Source: Thermodesulfobacteriota bacterium
GTDB taxonomy: Bacteria; Desulfobacterota_D; UBA1144; Nemesobacterales; UBA2774
DNA: 64,000 bases
Direction of reading: 5' to 3'
NCBI GenBank assembly: GCA_035325995.1
Contig: DAOKYU010000002.1
Location: forward strand, 1 to 64,000
Shown in pieces: positions 43,002-51,390 of this stretch. A program made the position numbers and the translations under genes. The notes under the pieces are model-generated. The model searched no databases. It worked only from the letters and a program-made list of their open reading frames with translations, and was not told the DNA's origin. How positions within the stretch are numbered: position 1 is the first letter of the stretch; each line of letters starts with the position of its first letter.

Positions 43002-43457
43002 CTAGCCGAGCTTTTCGAGCTCTTCCCGTACGATACTGTTGACGAGGTTTCCGTCGGCCTTGCCCCTGACCGCGGGGATGACGAGCTTCATCACCTTGCC
43101 GAGGTCCTTTATCCCGGCGGCGCCGGACTCGCCGACGGCCTTTACGACCTCGGCCCGTATCTCGTCTTCGCTCATCTGGGCGGGCATGTATTTCATGAGG
43201 ACTTCTATTTCCTTCTTCTCGGCGTCGGCCGCTTCCTGCCTGTTCACCTTCTCGAACTCGGCGGCGGCGTCGCGCCGCTTCTTTATCTCGGCGGAGACGA
43301 CGCCTATAACCTGCTCGTCGCTGAGAGCCTGCTTCTGGTTCTCGATTTCCCTGTTCTTTATCGCGGCCTCCAGCATCCTCAGGACAGACAGCTCTAGGCT
43401 GTTCTTGCTCCTGAGGGCGTCTTTCAAGTCCTGCGGAATCTGCTCGCGTAAACTCAT
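43002..43457 (-). CDS. GatB/YqeY domain protein
   Basis: 151 residues, the whole family length. LREQIPQDLKDALRSKNSLELSVLRMLEAAIKN, EKVNRQEAADAEKKEIEVLMKYMP and the end VRGKADGNLVNSIVREEL are family blocks, shared with the tail of the GatB amidotransferase subunit, which binds tRNA. The role of the stand-alone protein is not settled. 88 bases separate it from pepF, and it may be co-transcribed with it. Confidence 0.9.
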   Translation of the reverse strand: MSLREQIPQDLKDALRSKNSLELSVLRMLEAAIKNREIENQKQALSDEQVIGVVSAEIKKRRDAAAEFEKVNRQEAADAEKKEIEVLMKYMPAQMSEDEIRAEVVKAVGESGAAGIKDLGKVMKLVIPAVRGKADGNLVNSIVREELEKLG

Positions 43458-43549
43458 CGTGTTCTCCGTTGTGCTCTTTCGCTCTGTAATCGTAAGGTAC
43501 GGGATTAATTATACCTATCCCGGTAAGTATATCAGGCGCCGGGGCAGGG

Positions 43550-44080
43550 TCATTCGAGGACGTAGATACCGGGGAGGTTCCTCCCGGCCTCTGCGTAGTC
43601 GGTGCCGAAGCCGACGATGAAGCCATGCTCCAACGCGAACCCGGCGTAGTCCGCTTCTATCGGAACCTCGCGCCTTTCCTTTTTGTCCACGAGCGCACAG
43701 AGGGCGAAGGACGCCGGGTTTTTCGACAGCAGCAGTCTTTGCACGAAGCTGCTCGTGACCCCGGTGTCGAGAAGGTCTTCGACGAGGATGACGTGCCTTC
43801 CCGAAGGCTGTATGGACGGGCCCATGAGGAGCTCGAGCGCGCCGGGCGACATGCCCTCCCTGTAGCTCGACGTCTGGACGAAATCTATTTCGACCTCGCA
43901 GTCCATCTCCCTGACGAGGTCGGCGAGGAAGATGAACGAGCCCTTCAGGATTCCGACGACGATGGGATTCTTCCCCCCGTAGGCGGCGGTGAGCTCCCTT
44001 CCTATCTCCTTTATTCGCGCGCGTATCTCTTCGGCGGATATTATGAGGCGGGGTATCTTTCCTCCGATCTCGTAAGTCAC
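43550..44080 (-). CDS. hpt: Hypoxanthine phosphoribosyltransferase
   Basis: 176 residues from GTG 44080; the frame is open to 44209, but the upstream part has no family likeness and this start gives the usual length. No good ribosome-binding site decides it. The PRPP-binding motif is HVILVEDLLDTGVTSS. VVGILKGSFIFLADLVREM (PPi loop), SSYREGM and the C-terminal FIVGFGTDYAE are typical. The enzyme salvages hypoxanthine and guanine to IMP and GMP. Confidence 0.9.
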   Translation of the reverse strand: MTYEIGGKIPRLIISAEEIRARIKEIGRELTAAYGGKNPIVVGILKGSFIFLADLVREMDCEVEIDFVQTSSYREGMSPGALELLMGPSIQPSGRHVILVEDLLDTGVTSSFVQRLLLSKNPASFALCALVDKKERREVPIEADYAGFALEHGFIVGFGTDYAEAGRNLPGIYVLE

Positions 44081-44262
44081 GGCGTTTATTTTATCCGATA
44101 TTTCGGGGAGTGTGATATTGCGAGGACGGTTCCTGCCGCGGCCCGGTTTACTCCGGGGATTGACTAAGCCCCCTGATATTCTATATTCTTGAGCGACTTG
44201 TCCGTACACGGATATTTTTTTCGGTATACCGATAATAATCTTTTAACAGGAGCGTAATAGTT

Positions 44263-45468
44263 TTGAGCTTTCAGGACCCCGAATCACAGCTTTCGACAAT
44301 AAAACGAGGGACGAGCGATATAATCTCCGAAGCGGAGCTTTTGGCGAAGCTGAAAAAATCCGCCGAAAAGAATACGCCGCTCAGGATAAAGGCGGGGTTC
44401 GACCCGACGGCCCCGGACCTTCACCTCGGGCACTGCGTCCTTCTCCGGAAGCTCCGTGATTTTCAGGACCTCGGGCACACTGTCCTCTTCCTCATCGGCG
44501 ACTTCACCGCGATGATAGGCGACCCTTCCGGGCGCTCGGAAACGCGCCCCGCGCTAAGCGAGGACGAGGTCGGGGCCAACGCCCGGACGTACGAGAGGCA
44601 GGTGTTCAAGATACTCGACCGGGAGAAGACGGAGGTCGTTTTCAATTCCGACTGGCTAGGGAAGCTTAGCGCCGCCGACCTCATCCGCCTCTCGACGCTC
44701 GAAACCGTCGCCCGCATGCTGGAAAGGGACGACTTCAGCAAGCGCTACGCCGCGGGGACGTCGATATACATAAGCGAGTTCATGTATCCGCTCATACAGG
44801 CGTACGACTCGGTGCACATGAAGTCGGACGTCGAGTTCGGCGGGACGGACCAGACGTTCAACATACTCCTCGGGCGGCAGCTCCAGAAGCACTTCGGGCA
44901 GGAGCCGCAGATAGCGATACTGCTGCCGATACTCCCCGGGCTCGACGGCGTCAGGAAGATGTCGAAATCGTACGGCAACTACATAGCCGTCGACGACACG
45001 GCGGTCGATATGTACGGAAAGGTCATGTCACTCCCGGACGACGTGATGTGGCTCTACTACGAGCTTCTGACGAGAAGGCCGGAAGAGGAGATCGAGGCGC
45101 TTAAAAAGGGGCACCCGATGGATGCGAAGAGGTCGCTCGCGAGGGAGCTCACCGCGTGGCTCCACGGGGACGAAAACGCAAAGGCCGCGGCGGAGGACTT
45201 CGATACGAAGTTCTCGGACAGGCAGTTCCCCGATGACGCGCGCGAGCTCGTCCTTTCCGCCGGCGAGAACATCACCGTCCTCGACCTCGTCGTCAGGGCC
45301 TCGCAGAAGGTCCCCAGCCGGAAGGAGGCCAAGAGGCTCATAGCGCAGGGCGGGGTGAGCGCGGACGGCGAGAAGCTCACCGACGCGAACGCCCACGCGC
45401 CCGTAAGGGACGAGGTCGAGCTCCGGATAGGCAAGAAGGAGTTCGTGAGGGTTATCTTTAAGGGGTAG
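44263..45468 (+). CDS. tyrS: Tyrosyl-tRNA synthetase
   Basis: 401 residues from TTG 44263, with AGGAGCG upstream. The HIGH-type motif is HLGHC (near residue 51) and KMSKSYGNY is near 230, after the class I Rossmann fold (AGFDPTAPDLHLGH). The C-terminal S4 RNA-binding domain has SRKEAKRLIAQGGVSADGEKL. This arrangement is the TyrRS form lacking the insertion found in TyrZ. Its stop falls at the 3' end of the convergent rnpB gene. Confidence 0.95.
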   Translation: MSFQDPESQLSTIKRGTSDIISEAELLAKLKKSAEKNTPLRIKAGFDPTAPDLHLGHCVLLRKLRDFQDLGHTVLFLIGDFTAMIGDPSGRSETRPALSEDEVGANARTYERQVFKILDREKTEVVFNSDWLGKLSAADLIRLSTLETVARMLERDDFSKRYAAGTSIYISEFMYPLIQAYDSVHMKSDVEFGGTDQTFNILLGRQLQKHFGQEPQIAILLPILPGLDGVRKMSKSYGNYIAVDDTAVDMYGKVMSLPDDVMWLYYELLTRRPEEEIEALKKGHPMDAKRSLARELTAWLHGDENAKAAAEDFDTKFSDRQFPDDARELVLSAGENITVLDLVVRASQKVPSRKEAKRLIAQGGVSADGEKLTDANAHAPVRDEVELRIGKKEFVRVIFKG

Positions 45469-45855
45469 AAGCAAGCCTGCCTGTAAGCCGAATTCTGTCT
45501 TGAGCAGCCATTCATCTGGGACGTTCATTACTGAACGCCTCTAGCGACATACCCGGAAGCTTCGACGGGCCGCCATATTTTTCACGAGGAAAAGCGCTTC
45601 CCTATTTTGTCTTTCACCGAGCGGGGTTTACAATGCCGCCAGCCGTCACCGGCCGGCGCGGTAGTCTCTTACACTACCTTTTCACCCTTACCGTGCCCTC
45701 CGTGAGAAGGGCGTTGGCGGTATGTTTTCTGTTGCACTTTCCGTTGCCTCGCGGCACCTGGGCGTTACCCAGCGCTCTGCCCTCTGGAGTTCGGACTTTC
45801 CTCCGGCACGCGCCCGAAAGCGCACGCCGGCGGCTGCCCGGCCTGCTTGCTTCTA
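45468..45855 (-). ncRNA. rnpB: RNase P RNA (bacterial type A)
   Basis: The minus strand carries the universal 5' block GAGGAAAGTCCGAACTCC and the CAGAGGGCAGAGCGCTGGGT region. The 3' block is GACAGAATTCGGCTTACAGG. The ends pair to form P1: AGAAGCAAGCAGGC with GCAGGCTTGCTTCT. Length (about 388 bases) and layout fit type A. Together with the RnpA protein it removes tRNA 5' leaders. Exact ends are estimated from the P1 helix. A possible promoter (TTGCGA, 17 bases, TATCTT) lies within the 3' end of rnhA. Confidence 0.93.
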
Positions 45856-45859
45856 CTGC

Positions 45860-46303
45860 TTAAAGATATTCATCGATAGCCTCGTTCGCAAGTCTGTCGG
45901 CCTCGCGGTTGTACTCGCGCCTGACGTGGCTGATGGATACGGATGCGTACTCTTTCAGGAGATTTTTGGCCTTTTTGTGAAGCTCGGCGATGCCGGGGTG
46001 CTTCACCTTCCAGAGGCCGTTTATCTGGTTCGCGAGCAGCATGGAGTCTGTAAATATCCGGATTTGCCTGTTTTTAAGGTCTTTTACGGATTCGAGGGCC
46101 GTGATCAGCGCCGTGTATTCGGCCTGGTTGTTGGTGGCCGTGCCGAGGTACTTCTTTATCTCGCGGAGGGTTTTCCCGCCCTCGGTGATGAAGACGCCGA
46201 TGCCGGATTCGCCCGGATTGCCCCTTGCCGCGCCGTCGATGAATATATCCACGCGCGCGCCGGAGCCGTCTTTGAAAGGCAGGCTATTCTGGCGTTGCGG
46301 CAC
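45860..46303 (-). CDS. rnhA: Ribonuclease HI
   Basis: 147 residues. The catalytic acidic residues are seen in DIFIDGAARGNPGESGIG (D), NNQAEYTALITAL (E), IFTDSMLLANQ (D) and REYNREADRLANEA (D). The compact form lacking the basic handle resembles the Gram-positive and archaeal-like RNase HI group. It removes RNA from RNA-DNA hybrids. It overlaps the zinc-ribbon gene by 20 bases, so the two are co-transcribed, and rnpB follows. Confidence 0.93.
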   Translation of the reverse strand: MPQRQNSLPFKDGSGARVDIFIDGAARGNPGESGIGVFITEGGKTLREIKKYLGTATNNQAEYTALITALESVKDLKNRQIRIFTDSMLLANQINGLWKVKHPGIAELHKKAKNLLKEYASVSISHVRREYNREADRLANEAIDEYL

Positions 46304-47012
46304 TATTGAGTTCGTCTTCCGTGTAGAGGATTTTCTGGCAGTTGGGGCACTGTATGAACCGTGTGTGTGTGAGCACCTCGTTGAAAAGCTGGGACGGTAT
46401 CTTCATGTTGCATCCCGTGCAGACTTCGGCCTTCGCCAGCGCGATCACGCCGCCGTTTCTCTTGCTGATTTTCTTGTATATGGGCATGAGCTCGGGGCTG
46501 ATGCGGGACGCTATTTTTTCCTTCTCTTCTTTCTTCGGCTCGTAGAGGCTCTTTATCTCTTCGAGCTTTTCCTTGTATTCGCTTATCTTCTCGCCGTATT
46601 CGGCTTCCTTGGCGGCGAGGTCTTCCTTGCCGGTGGCTATCTCGGCCTCGACCTGCTCTAGCCTGGCCATATGCTCGAGGACCTTGTCTTCGATCTCCAG
46701 GTTTCTTCTTTTCGTGTCGGCTATTTCTTTCTGAAGGGCTTCGTATTCTTTGTGGGTCTTGATTTCGAAGAGCTTTTGCTCGGCTTTCTTGATGAGATCT
46801 TCGTTGCTTGAAACTTCGAGCTCCAGGTTGGCTTTTTCCTTCTGGAGTGTCTGGCTTTCGCCCTGCAGGCCTTCGAGGCGCTTTTTAACGGTTTCCAATT
46901 CTGATTCGAAATCCGAAATTTTCTTTGGATAGTCGTTTAAATTCCGTTCCAGCTTGCTCAGCTCCAAATCAATGCGCTGGAGCGTATCGAGAACGACGAG
47001 CTGTTCCCTCAT
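46284..47012 (-). CDS. C4-type zinc-ribbon coiled-coil protein
   Basis: 242 residues. Residues 1-180 are a long antiparallel coiled coil (heptads with L, I and charged residues). The C-terminal zinc ribbon is AEVCTGCNMKIPSQL ... FIQCPNCQKILY (two C-x2-C pairs). This matches the zf-RING_7/CT398 family, a conserved bacterial protein whose role is not fixed; links to flagella, sigma-54 and nucleic-acid binding have been proposed. It is immediately upstream of rnhA, a frequent neighbour. Confidence 0.88.
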   Translation of the reverse strand: MREQLVVLDTLQRIDLELSKLERNLNDYPKKISDFESELETVKKRLEGLQGESQTLQKEKANLELEVSSNEDLIKKAEQKLFEIKTHKEYEALQKEIADTKRRNLEIEDKVLEHMARLEQVEAEIATGKEDLAAKEAEYGEKISEYKEKLEEIKSLYEPKKEEKEKIASRISPELMPIYKKISKRNGGVIALAKAEVCTGCNMKIPSQLFNEVLTHTRFIQCPNCQKILYTEDELNSAATPE

Positions 47013-47166
47013 CTTTTTCTCCTTCTTTTAGTGGGTTTGATCCTGAGTGGAATAAATGGAATGTATAAGGGTTGTACTATAGCGGGGACTTGGGTCGAGG
47101 CTGTTATTGCGAGGTTATGTATTATCTCGACTTCCATCTTGAGTCAAAAAACAAAGGCTTAATGTG

Positions 47167-47240
47167 TGGGCCCACCCGGACTCGAACCAGGGACCAACGG
47201 ATTATGAGTCCGTCGCTCTAACCAACTGAGCTATGGGCCC
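47167..47240 (-). tRNA. tRNA with anticodon CAT (Met elongator or Ile2)
   Basis: Minus-strand cloverleaf: the acceptor GGGCCCA pairs with TGGGCCC plus discriminator A. The D-arm has TAGCTCAGTTGGTTAGAGC, the anticodon stem-loop is ACGGA-CTCATAA-TCCGT and the T-arm has GGTTCGAGTCC. The CAT anticodon is shared by elongator Met and lysidine-modified Ile2 tRNAs; sequence alone does not separate them here. It is not an initiator, because the first acceptor pair is intact. Confidence 0.93.
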
Positions 47241-47266
47241 TCAAAAAATTGTTTAGTGAATTTAGT

Positions 47267-47294
47267 ATTCTAGATGAAAATAGCATTTTGTCAA
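47267..47294 (-). promoter_or_regulatory. Promoter of the tRNA(CAT) gene
   Basis: On the minus strand TTGACA (47294-47289), 16 bases, then TAGAAT (47272-47267). The start point would be near 47260, about 20 bases before the tRNA. This is among the best hexamer matches in the window. Confidence 0.6.
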
Positions 47295-47420
47295 ATCAGC
47301 CGTGTGTAAGCCCGCAAAATTCCTCGTAATACCCGGAAGAAGGCCCCCCGCCCGAAGTTGCCGGCGTTCGGAATTTAAACGGGTGTCTCATTTTCGCTGC
47401 CTTTTTTATCGCCGCGGCGG

Positions 47421-48308
47421 TCAGTTTTTCGAGACATAGTTCTTCGTCTTCATTATCTTGTAGTACCCGAGCACCTTCGTTATGTAGTCCGTCGTTTCGG
47501 GGTAGGGGGGGATGGTGAATCCGTGCTTTATGACGGCGCCCTTCCCGGCGTTGTAAGCCGCGAGAGAGAGCTTCATGTCCCCGTCGAAATATTCCATCAG
47601 GTCTTTCAGGTACCTCACCCCGCCTTCTATGTTGGAGATGGGGTCGAAGGGGTCGTCGACGCCGTAGTCGCTGGCCGTCGCCGGGATGAGCTGCATCATG
47701 CCCTGGGCGTTCTTCGGCGATACTGCGTTCGGGTTAAAGTTGGACTCGGCCTTTATGACGGCCTTTACGAGGTAGGGGTCCACGTCGTGCTTTACGCTCG
47801 CGGTCATGATTTCGTTGTCGTAGTCGGACGAGAAATTAGCCGAGAGGGCGAATGCATCTTCCTTTTCGCCAGGCCGGACTATCCTGTATTTGGCCAGCGC
47901 GGCCGGGCCCGTGAAGACCACGGTGGGCATTTTGTTGTTGCACTCTATCGTCTCGATCATGCCGCTCGCCCTTTCGAGCAGGACCACGCAGTTGGCGACT
48001 TCGACGACCCTGACCGTCTCGTTGTAGACGAGATCGAGCACTTCGCCCGCGACGTAGTTGGCTATCTCCCCCGTTACCGGGTTCTTGACGAGGGCCTTCG
48101 ATATGTTGCCGTTCACCACAGTGCCGAGGAGGTCGAGGCGGAGGTCGGACTTGGAAACGTCCACGGCCAGTATCTCGTTGCCGCCCGCGGGCCGTTCGGT
48201 GTAGGACTTCTCTTCCGAATAGACGTTTTCGGTGTTTACAGCGGATACGTCTTTGCCGGTGATGACGAATCCTGTAAGAAACAGGACTATGAAGAGGGGA
48301 GTTCTCAT
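47421..48308 (-). CDS. Lytic transglycosylase (SLT domain)
   Basis: 295 residues from ATG 48308, which begins a signal peptide (MRTPLFIVLFLTGFVITGKDVSA); the frame is open to 48434. The C-terminal SLT domain has the catalytic glutamate in VKAVIKAESNFNPNAVSPKNA, followed by GMMQLIPATASDYGV and LAAYNAGKGAV. The middle (about 40-160) is a beta-rich extension resembling a substrate- or membrane-side module. It cleaves peptidoglycan in the periplasm. Confidence 0.88.
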   Translation of the reverse strand: MRTPLFIVLFLTGFVITGKDVSAVNTENVYSEEKSYTERPAGGNEILAVDVSKSDLRLDLLGTVVNGNISKALVKNPVTGEIANYVAGEVLDLVYNETVRVVEVANCVVLLERASGMIETIECNNKMPTVVFTGPAALAKYRIVRPGEKEDAFALSANFSSDYDNEIMTASVKHDVDPYLVKAVIKAESNFNPNAVSPKNAQGMMQLIPATASDYGVDDPFDPISNIEGGVRYLKDLMEYFDGDMKLSLAAYNAGKGAVIKHGFTIPPYPETTDYITKVLGYYKIMKTKNYVSKN

Positions 48309-48504
48309 CGGGCTGACTATAATATTAGTCGTTATAATTCCAGCATATACGATAAATACATAAAAGTAAATATTAAATTTTGGGCTCGACCCCGCCTTGG
48401 CGCTCCGGGGGATATTCGGGCAGGGCGCAATCACGCTCGGGCCCTGCGCAGGATACGCAGGGCGGGACGTTTCTGGCTGTAATATGCTTCGGACTGCCGG
48501 AGGT

Positions 48505-48918
48505 TTACTTTACGGGGTAGAACTTGTACGACTTCACGTCCTTTCCGTCCTGGGACTTCTTTACCGTGCCCACGGTCACTCCCATTTTCTGCCCGATCTT
48601 GAGCCCCTCGGGATCGTCCGTCTCGACCTGCGCCATGACCCTTACGCCCTCGGGGAAGTCAACCAGGGCGAGAGCATACGGAACCGGGAATTCCGGGAGG
48701 CTCCTTCTTACCACGGTGAAGGAATGGAGCTCGCCGAACGGGCTGAGGAGCTTTTCCTCGACGTCGTCCGAGAAGCTGACCGGGTCGGCAAGGTATTTCG
48801 GGAAGGTCCAGTTGTCGGCTTCCTTCGAGTATCCGGCGACGAGCCTTACCTCGCCCGAGCCTTCGACTTTAAAGAGTTCAGGGAATAGAACCTCATCGTT
48901 TTCAGTGATCTGTGCCAT
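48505..48918 (-). CDS. DUF35-type OB-fold protein lacking its zinc ribbon
   Basis: 137 residues. The C-terminal half is an OB-fold of the DUF35/ACAC group (GELHSFTVVRRSLPEFPVPYALALVDFPEGVRVMAQV, then LKIGQKMGVTVGTV). In most relatives the N-terminal half holds a four-cysteine zinc ribbon; here there are no cysteines at all, although the surrounding pattern (RLVAGYSKEADNWTFPKYL) is kept. Relatives accompany thiolases and acyl-CoA enzymes; no thiolase lies next to it here. Confidence 0.75.
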   Translation of the reverse strand: MAQITENDEVLFPELFKVEGSGEVRLVAGYSKEADNWTFPKYLADPVSFSDDVEEKLLSPFGELHSFTVVRRSLPEFPVPYALALVDFPEGVRVMAQVETDDPEGLKIGQKMGVTVGTVKKSQDGKDVKSYKFYPVK

Positions 48919-49033
48919 GACTTAGTCTCCTCTGCGATTTTTAGCAGACTATATATTACATTTAAAAAATTTTTAGTCCAGCCGGGCGAATGGCGTTTGT
49001 AAACCGCCGGAAAGCTTAGTAGAATAAATCCGC

Positions 49034-49843
49034 GTGGGGCAATTTCCGGCAAGGGCACTTACGATAGCAGGGTCCGATTCGGGGGGCGGCGCGGGCATCC
49101 AGGCCGACCTCAAGACCTTTACGGCGCTGGGCGTGTACGGGATGTCCGTCGTCACGTCCGTGACGGCGCAGAACACCGTTTCGGTGCTCGCCATAAACGA
49201 CCTTCCGCCGGAATTCGTGGGGCTCCAGATCGACGCCGTCCTGTCCGACATAGGGGCCGACGCCGTCAAGATAGGGATGCTGTCCAATGCCGGTATAGTC
49301 TCGGTCGTCGCCCGGAAGCTCCGCGAGCACGGGCAGGGGAACGTCGTCCTCGACCCGGTGATGGTGTCCAAGGGCGGCTCGGTCCTCATGGAAAGCGCGG
49401 CGCGCGAGGCCATCAAGAAGGATCTCTTCGGGCTGGTGCGCGTGATAACCCCGAACATCCCCGAGGCCGAGGTAATCACGGGGCTCCGCATAGACTCGGT
49501 CGCTGCAATGAAGGACGCCGCGCTGGCGATAAGGGAGCTCGGCCCGGAATGCGTCGTCGTAAAGGGCGGGCACCTCGCGGGCGAGCCGGACGCGGTGGAC
49601 ATATTTTTGGACGGCGAGGGGTTTTTCGAGCTCAAGTCGCCGAGGGTGGACACGAAGAACACGCACGGGACGGGCTGCACGTTCTCGGCTGCCGTATGCG
49701 CGTGCCTGGCGAAAGGAGCGTCTCCCGTAGAAGCGGTAAGGGCCGCGAAGGAGTACGTGACCGGGGCGATAGAAAGGTCTTTCACGCTCGGCTCGGGGAA
49801 CGGTCCATTAAATCACTTTTGGAAAACGGAAGAAGGAGAATAG
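49034..49843 (+). CDS. thiD: Hydroxymethylpyrimidine/phosphomethylpyrimidine kinase
   Basis: 269 residues, GTG start. N-terminal LTIAGSDSGGGAGIQADLKTF and the C-terminal ATP and anion site TKNTHGTGCTFSAAVCA are diagnostic. VLDPVMVSKGGSVLM and TPNIPEAEVITG are also present. It phosphorylates HMP and HMP-P for thiamine synthesis. I see no TPP riboswitch upstream. The folD ATG follows six bases after its stop. Confidence 0.95.
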   Translation: MGQFPARALTIAGSDSGGGAGIQADLKTFTALGVYGMSVVTSVTAQNTVSVLAINDLPPEFVGLQIDAVLSDIGADAVKIGMLSNAGIVSVVARKLREHGQGNVVLDPVMVSKGGSVLMESAAREAIKKDLFGLVRVITPNIPEAEVITGLRIDSVAAMKDAALAIRELGPECVVVKGGHLAGEPDAVDIFLDGEGFFELKSPRVDTKNTHGTGCTFSAAVCACLAKGASPVEAVRAAKEYVTGAIERSFTLGSGNGPLNHFWKTEEGE

Positions 49844-49849
49844 CTGGCC

Positions 49850-50710
49850 ATGGCTGAGATAATTGACGGAAAGGCCGTATCGGCGCACGTGAGGAAGCAG
49901 GTCGCCGACGGCGTGAAGGAGCTTTCGGAATCCGCGGGGATAGTCCCAGGGCTCGCTGCGGTCCTCGTCGGGGACGACCCGGCGTCGGAGATATACGTAA
50001 GGAACAAGCGGAAGGCGTGCGAGGACGCGGGCATGTATTCCGAGGAGCACAGGCTCCCGAAAGAGACGACCGGGGAGGAGCTCCTCGCGCTCGTCGAAAA
50101 GCTGAACGCGGACGACAAGATCCACGGCATACTCGTACAGCTCCCTCTCCCCGGCCACATAAACGAAACGAGCATACTCCGGGCCGTCACGCCTCTCAAG
50201 GACGTGGACGGGTTCCATCCCTATAACGTCGGCCTCCTCGTCGAGGGGCATCCGAGGTTCATCTCGTGCACGCCGCACGGGATAATGAAGATGCTCGAAT
50301 ACTACAATATAGACGTCAAGGGGAAGGAGGCCGTGGTCGTCGGGAGGAGCAACATTGTCGGAAAGCCGGTGGCGATACTCCTCCTCCATTCGCACGCGAC
50401 GGTGACTATCTGTCATTCGAGGACGAGGGACCTCGGTGAGGTCACGAGGCGGGCCGACATACTCGTGGCGGCCATCGGGCGCGCGAGCTTCATCACGGCC
50501 GACATGGTGAAGGAAGGGGCCGTCGTCATAGACGTCGGCATCAACCGTAACGAGCAGGGGAAGCTCGCCGGGGACGTGGACTTCGAGGCAGTAAAGGAAA
50601 AGGCGTCCTGGATCACGCCCGTCCCGGGCGGGGTAGGGCCGATGACGATATCCATGCTGCTATGGAACACGCTCGAATCGGCGAAGTCTTTTGCCGCGGG
50701 GAAGGGTTAG
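49850..50710 (+). CDS. folD: Methylenetetrahydrofolate dehydrogenase/cyclohydrolase
   Basis: 286 residues. Catalytic lysine region YVRNKRKACEDAGM; ILVQLPLPGHINETSILRAV; NADP loop VVVGRSNIVGKPVAILLL; and the C-terminal TPVPGGVGPMTISMLLWNTL. It interconverts 5,10-methylene-, methenyl- and 10-formyl-tetrahydrofolate. It directly follows thiD. Confidence 0.96.
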   Translation: MAEIIDGKAVSAHVRKQVADGVKELSESAGIVPGLAAVLVGDDPASEIYVRNKRKACEDAGMYSEEHRLPKETTGEELLALVEKLNADDKIHGILVQLPLPGHINETSILRAVTPLKDVDGFHPYNVGLLVEGHPRFISCTPHGIMKMLEYYNIDVKGKEAVVVGRSNIVGKPVAILLLHSHATVTICHSRTRDLGEVTRRADILVAAIGRASFITADMVKEGAVVIDVGINRNEQGKLAGDVDFEAVKEKASWITPVPGGVGPMTISMLLWNTLESAKSFAAGKG

Positions 50711-50860
50711 CGTGGGCACGCGGCAAGGTGGAGATTTGAGGAGGATGTATTGGGAATTAAATACATCCACAAAAATAAATCCCCCTGTTTTACTTTGATT
50801 TGGGTCCGGTACCGGTACTGGATTCACGTTGAGAAGATAGCTGAGAAGATAAGAGAGGGC

Positions 50861-51000
50861 TTCCGGTTCCTGCACTCGCTCGGCACCGTTGGGAATGACA
50901 AACATTGGGAACGGCGTCTGATTCCTCGCTTGCTCGAAACCGTTGTTCGAGATGACAAAGTAAAAGATGAGATTCTGAAACAAGTTCAGAATGACGGAAG
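50861..51000 (+). repeat. Dispersed repeat, degenerate copies C-E
   Basis: Three degenerate end modules lie in tandem: 50861-50903 (ACTCGCTCGGCACCGTTGGG then AATGACAAAC), 50914-50961 (GATTCCTCGCTTGCTCGAAA, CCGTTGTTCGAGATGACAAAG) and 50971-51000 (GAAACAAGTTCAGAATGACG). Confidence 0.6.
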
Positions 51001-51086
51001 GGTGGTGTCGCGGCTGTGCGCCGCGACGTCGGATTCATGCACGCGTGGCGTGCTGGATTCCCGATGTATAGGCAGGTCTCGCTCGG

Positions 51087-51160
51087 TACCGGATAAGCGT
51101 TTGTGTAATAAATCAGCGGCGTCCGATTTCTCACTCGTTCGAAATCGTTGGGAATGACAA
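51087..51160 (+). repeat. Dispersed repeat, copy F
   Basis: Full-length partner of copy A at 21415-21490: GGTACCGGATAAGCGTTTG, a variable middle, then TCACTCGTTCGAAATCGTTG and GGAATGACAAA. Confidence 0.7.
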
Positions 51161-51206
51161 ACTATAAGGATGGCGGAAGCGGGTGCCTGCGGACGCTGTC
51201 CGCGGC

Positions 51207-51390
51207 TGTGGATAACATGCCTCTCGACGCGAGAAAATTATCCACAGTCTTTAACCCTCTGAGCCTAAAATACTTCGTAACTCTCCGCCGATAAATGCAT
51301 ATACTGAAAAAAGCCTGTGCATGGATCGGTGGATAATTTTGCGGGCAACAAAAGCGCGCCTGTTAATAACCTGTGGGCTTCTGTGGAAAA
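51207..51390 (+). other. Cluster of DnaA-box-like 9-mers
   Basis: TGTGGATAA at 51207-51215 and TTATCCACA at 51238-51246 are perfect, oppositely oriented DnaA boxes; with flanking C and G they make a 10-bp inverted repeat. GGTGGATAA (51329-51337) has one mismatch, and TGTGGAAAA (51382-51390, inside the 3' end of folK) fits TTWTNCACA in reverse. No dnaA, dnaN or gidA gene is nearby, so this may be a minor DnaA-binding locus or an origin separated from those genes. Confidence 0.45.

Larger units (their letters stand above)
47013..47420 (-). other. Intergenic region with tRNA(CAT)
   Basis: Besides the tRNA at 47167-47240 and its promoter at 47267-47294, I see no gene. A GTTTTTTG run just downstream of the tRNA (minus strand) may help termination. 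Confidence 0.6.
50711..51362 (+). other. Gene-free stretch with dispersed repeats and DnaA-box-like sites
   Basis: No credible gene is present. 50861-51160 carries several copies of the dispersed repeat also found at 21415-21613. From 51207 on there is a cluster of DnaA-box-like 9-mers extending into folK. The ORFs seen here end in repeat-derived peptides. Confidence 0.6.

Noticed and set aside
48919..49033. A possible TPP riboswitch upstream of thiD
   Set aside because: The conserved CTGAGA and ACCTGA-type blocks are absent.
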